Source: Acidimicrobiia bacterium
GTDB taxonomy: Bacteria > Actinomycetota > Acidimicrobiia > Spongiisociales > UBA5794
Length of the DNA: 52,042 nt
NCBI GenBank assembly: GCA_003235475.1
Contig: QJWC01000068.1
Location: 1-52,042, forward strand
Reading direction: 5' to 3'
The translations under genes and the position numbers were made by a program. This document shows positions 48,883 to 52,042 of the stretch, piece by piece. Under the pieces are notes generated by a model. That model made no database searches, was not told the origin of the DNA, and saw nothing but the letters and a program-made list of their open reading frames with translations. Within the stretch, counting starts at the first letter, position 1, and every line of letters begins with the position of its first letter.

Positions 48883-51800
48883 TCACTCGATTGGTCGCTT
48901 CGAACAGGACAGGCCGCCGAACCACGAAGCGACCTCGAAGATCTCGGACTGGTTCTCGGGGATGTCGAGCTGGTTCTTCAGATCGTCGAACGACACGCCC
49001 GAAAGCGACCATCCGAGAGGAGCCTGGACGCCGGGATGGGCTCGCGTCGTGATCCGCGCATAGCGGCTCGCTACCTCGCTGCCGGTCGCATCGGTCACGA
49101 GGAGGACGTTGGATCCCGCCGCCAGCGGGCGGTTGAACTCGAGCGCTGCGAGCTCCCTCGCGTTTGCCAGTCTGCCGAACTGGCTCCCGAAGAGCGCCTG
49201 GAGCGGGACCAGCACCTCTCGCGGCGCGCCGGATCCGCCAGTTCCAGGGTTCTCGTAACCGTTGTCGATCTGGATCAGGAACGGGACGACGCACGAGGTC
49301 TCGTGGGACGCGTTGTAGGCCTCGACGTGGTCTCGGAGGGCGAGCCACAGATCGGTCACGGCGCTCGCAGCCGAGGCCTCGAGGTATCCCCCATCGACCA
49401 CGTACTCAGGAGCGTCGGCACCTCCACACTCCCGGAGAGACCCTCCGACGCGGCCCGAAGGCGACACCACGGGGAATCTCGCCGAGAGCATCACCGCGGT
49501 CGACAAGCGAACGTCGTCGGCGCGACAGACGTAACTCGCGAGGTCCCGCGACGCCGCGAACGAGGATCCCGGCGGCACGCCTTCGTCTTGTGCTTCGAAT
49601 TGCTCGAGTGAAGTACATGTTTGGCTCGGCTCGTGGGGAGATGCCGAGAGGACCGATGCATTGAAGCGGCACGGCTCGGTGATGCTCGTACCGCTGAACA
49701 CCATCAACGGCAGATCCGGTTCGTTCACCCACAGGTCGAAGATGCCCCGCGCGAGAACACTGTCGCCGGTCCCCGTCGCCCACGAGGCTTCGAATGCGCG
49801 CTCGGTGAGCTCGGCGCGGTCGCGAACCTCCGGCCCGAACCCGATGAGGCTCCTCGGCGTGTCGACAAGCACCAGCCACGCCATCGTCCCGGCGAGGTAG
49901 TCGTCGCCGAGGCGTGACTTCACCCAGTCATCCGATGGCGTGGGTTCGAGCTGTGACGCCGCGAACGACGCGATCCCGAGGCTTCCGCCGGACACGCCCG
50001 ACATGACCATGATCGACGAGGGAGATCCGATCTGAGAGCCCGCGCAGTGATCGTACGACTGCGCTTCGCCCGTGAAGAGGCAGTCGAGCACGTACGAAGT
50101 CCACACGGCCGCTCTGAGTCCCCCTCCGGAGCTCGCGACGAACACGAGGGGAATGGCGCCATCCCTCGAATCGTCAAGGTTGCGATTGCTCCATCGCTCC
50201 CATGCGTCGTCGATGGTGACGCCGGCGTACGCCGTGCGCGTGCCGTGCGCGGCGATCGTGGCGATGTCGTTGCTTGCACCCGTCGCAGCGACCGACGCCA
50301 GCGCGAGCCACGCGAACAGGAACACGAACACCGGCGTACGCCTGAGCCTGAAGGCTGCGAGGATCTTCGGGGGCTCTGTCACTTCCGCGAACGCCACGGA
50401 CGCCGCCGCGATGCCTGCGAACCCCATTCCCCCGAGGAACACGATGGCGACGGTGCCGACATTGTCGGCGAACGACAGCGGATACGCCACAAGGCCGATC
50501 GACACGACCACCGCGATCACCGTCCCGCCGAGCAAGAGCGGCTGGATGCGAAGCCAGGCAAACCTCTCGGCAAGCAGTCGACTCGGCTTCGATTCCGGCT
50601 CGTACGAGTAGTAGAACGGCATGCACCCGAACAGCAGCATGAACCCGGTAAACGTCAACGCCACCGGGGACAGCTCCTGATCACCGTCGAACATCATCCG
50701 ATAGATCACCGCGACGACCACCCCGGCCACGATGAAGAACTCGATCACGCCCATGCGGTGCCACGACCGGGTGTGGATGCGATAGGCGCCGAGCAGCACG
50801 GGCGTTATCGCGAACACCAGCCACGGATCGCCGTGCCTGGCGAACACGACCTGGGGCACCGCGGCCCGCACGACGGCGATGCCGAGGACAACGAACAACA
50901 AGGCGCCGAGCAAGCGCGGGAGCTGCGCGCGCAGCAACTCGGACACCACTCGGTCGCCTCTTCGGAACGGCGTCGGTGGGACGGGTATCCCGAACAGCCA
51001 TAGCAGGAAGATGAGCGTCGAAGGGACGAGGAATCCAAGTCCTATCGCAACACCTGCGGAGACGAACACCACTTGGGTCAGCGCTGCAATGAAGATGCCC
51101 GTCACCACGGCCCTGCGAAGGCTCACGTCAGCGCTGGCAAAGGGAAGTCTGATTTGAAGGGGTTCAACTTTCTCGCCCGCCTGCACTCGCGCACCCGTCG
51201 ACGTCAGCACCGCAAGCGTCCGAGTCGACGTGTAGTACACGAGCACAGCGAGCGCCGTCGCGAACGCTGTGGTGATGAGCGCCATCGACCCGGTCCATGA
51301 GCGGATCACATCCTCGGTCTGTGAAAGCATGAGGGCCACCGCGATCAACGAGACCACCAACACCTCACCGCGCACGGCGACGACGCCGCGTGCGATCGAG
51401 GCAAACCGGGAACGCCGAAACGCCAGGATCAGCACGCCGGCAGCGCCCACCCCCATCATGCCCAAGGTACGGAAAAGGGACCCGAACCAGGCAAGCCGAA
51501 CGGTCCAGTTCGATACTGCGTCCGGTGCGTGCCACGCACGATCGATCACGATCCACGCCATGAGGTTCTCGACGAGGTCTGCCGCAGCCACCACCAACAC
51601 GAGCACGATGCCGATGCCGACGATGAAGATGTAGCTCTTCGTGTCGGTCTCCGAGATCCCTTCGGGCGGCGTACGGCGCGCATGGAGCAGCAGGATCGTG
51701 AAGACGATGGTGTACGACGGGACGAGGACCAGGCTGTCGATCAGCGTCGACGCACTGGCAACGGCGTACCCGGAGGCGAAGTCGTTGCCGACCTTCGCGG

Positions 51801-52042
51801 CATAGTCGCCCCAGATCCGGACGCCGTCGATGAACTGGCCCGGTTTCTGGCTGAGATCGAGCTCGAAGACCGATACCAGGTCGTTCAAGCCGACACGGGG
51901 CTCGCCCGTGAGATGCATGCCTTGGAGCAGGGCGTCGAGTTGGCCGAGCACGACGTATGCGGCGATGCCGAGGATCGAGAGAAGGACGACGACCAGGAGC
52001 CAGCGCGACCGCCCGTGAACCTCCTCGAAGAGGTAGCGGTCG
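48883..52042 (-). CDS. Multi-TM protein with C-terminal patatin-like hydrolase domain, 5' end outside window
   Basis: The frame is open at the right edge (reading D-R-Y-L-F-E-E-V then a first helix), so at least 1050 residues. About the first 580 residues hold some twelve to fourteen membrane helices. The last 430 form a patatin-type lipase: the oxyanion motif ASSGGGLRAA, the nucleophile elbow GVSGGS about 50 residues later, and the dyad aspartate in VDGGYLE about 200 after that. All three are intact, so activity is likely. Target lipid is unknown. It directly precedes and probably is coupled to the acyltransferase-3 gene. Confidence 0.82.
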   Translation of the reverse strand, partial: DRYLFEEVHGRSRWLLVVVLLSILGIAAYVVLGQLDALLQGMHLTGEPRVGLNDLVSVFELDLSQKPGQFIDGVRIWGDYAAKVGNDFASGYAVASASTLIDSLVLVPSYTIVFTILLLHARRTPPEGISETDTKSYIFIVGIGIVLVLVVAAADLVENLMAWIVIDRAWHAPDAVSNWTVRLAWFGSLFRTLGMMGVGAAGVLILAFRRSRFASIARGVVAVRGEVLVVSLIAVALMLSQTEDVIRSWTGSMALITTAFATALAVLVYYTSTRTLAVLTSTGARVQAGEKVEPLQIRLPFASADVSLRRAVVTGIFIAALTQVVFVSAGVAIGLGFLVPSTLIFLLWLFGIPVPPTPFRRGDRVVSELLRAQLPRLLGALLFVVLGIAVVRAAVPQVVFARHGDPWLVFAITPVLLGAYRIHTRSWHRMGVIEFFIVAGVVVAVIYRMMFDGDQELSPVALTFTGFMLLFGCMPFYYSYEPESKPSRLLAERFAWLRIQPLLLGGTVIAVVVSIGLVAYPLSFADNVGTVAIVFLGGMGFAGIAAASVAFAEVTEPPKILAAFRLRRTPVFVFLFAWLALASVAATGASNDIATIAAHGTRTAYAGVTIDDAWERWSNRNLDDSRDGAIPLVFVASSGGGLRAAVWTSYVLDCLFTGEAQSYDHCAGSQIGSPSSIMVMSGVSGGSLGIASFAASQLEPTPSDDWVKSRLGDDYLAGTMAWLVLVDTPRSLIGFGPEVRDRAELTERAFEASWATGTGDSVLARGIFDLWVNEPDLPLMVFSGTSITEPCRFNASVLSASPHEPSQTCTSLEQFEAQDEGVPPGSSFAASRDLASYVCRADDVRLSTAVMLSARFPVVSPSGRVGGSLRECGGADAPEYVVDGGYLEASAASAVTDLWLALRDHVEAYNASHETSCVVPFLIQIDNGYENPGTGGSGAPREVLVPLQALFGSQFGRLANARELAALEFNRPLAAGSNVLLVTDATGSEVASRYARITTRAHPGVQAPLGWSLSGVSFDDLKNQLDIPENQSEIFEVASWFGGLSCSKRPIE

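Noticed and set aside
1-52042. CRISPR array or tandem repeats
   Set aside because: No spaced direct repeats were noticed on reading through either strand.

Overview
This window is a 52 kb piece of a G+C-rich bacterial chromosome, most probably from a deep-branching Actinomycetota such as Acidimicrobiia. The placement is inference. It rests on coenzyme F420 biosynthesis genes (cofG, cofH), an InhA-like enoyl-ACP reductase, a SepIVA-like coiled-coil protein between coaD and yceD, a membrane-anchored FtsY, and a housekeeping gene order that matches one chromosome arm of mycobacteria (dprA, comM, yraN, lepB, rplS, trmD, rimM, KH, rpsP, ffh, ftsY, smc, rnc, yceD, sepIVA, coaD, rsmD, recG, rpmB, ddl).

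Layout. Positions 1-2190 hold one end of an integrated mobile element: an XRE repressor-like gene, a divergent 100-residue ORF and a large serine recombinase. The element cuts dprA in two. From there to 9.2 kb are comM, two small membrane protein genes, a crotonase-family gene, a zinc-site protein, yraN, lepB, an AlkA-type glycosylase, rplS and trmD. Between trmD and rimM, normally neighbours, sits a 10.7 kb block: a TetR regulator, cofH and cofG, an MFS exporter, a lipoprotein, icmF (B12-dependent fused isobutyryl-CoA mutase) and a GT87 glycosyltransferase. The rimM-KH-rpsP-ffh operon follows (19.9-22.5 kb), then a second GT87 gene and a PMT-like glycosyltransferase. A nucleoside salvage operon (upp, alkyltransferase-like gene, pyrimidine and purine nucleoside phosphorylases) and etfBA run on the plus strand (25.5-30.3 kb). 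From 30.3 to 41.4 kb a long minus-strand series runs recG, rsmD, coaD, sepIVA, yceD, rpmF, plsX, rnc, smc, ftsY, cdd. From 41.4 to 52 kb come rpmB with a coupled degenerate cold-shock-domain gene, a stand-alone RAM domain gene, ddl, an orphan sensor kinase, fabI/inhA, an RNA uridine methyltransferase, an acyltransferase-3 and a patatin/multi-TM fusion that runs off the right edge.

Two signals stand out. First, the mobile element sits exactly inside the conserved WRFP-x-RN coding motif of dprA, so the host has an interrupted competence gene. Second, about eighteen transcription-unit heads carry a TANNNT -10 hexamer 6-8 nt upstream of the ATG or GTG, usually with no Shine-Dalgarno. This predicts widespread leaderless transcription here, while genes inside operons use AGGAGG-type sites or ATGA/TGATG overlaps.

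Functionally, icmF, etfBA and the crotonase fit acyl-CoA metabolism; cofGH supplies deazaflavin; ffh, ftsY and lepB form a secretion set; ddl, inhA, plsX, the GT-C enzymes and the acyltransferase serve the envelope. No tRNA, rRNA or CRISPR array was seen. No gene-free stretch exceeds 300 bases; the longest is 310-481.
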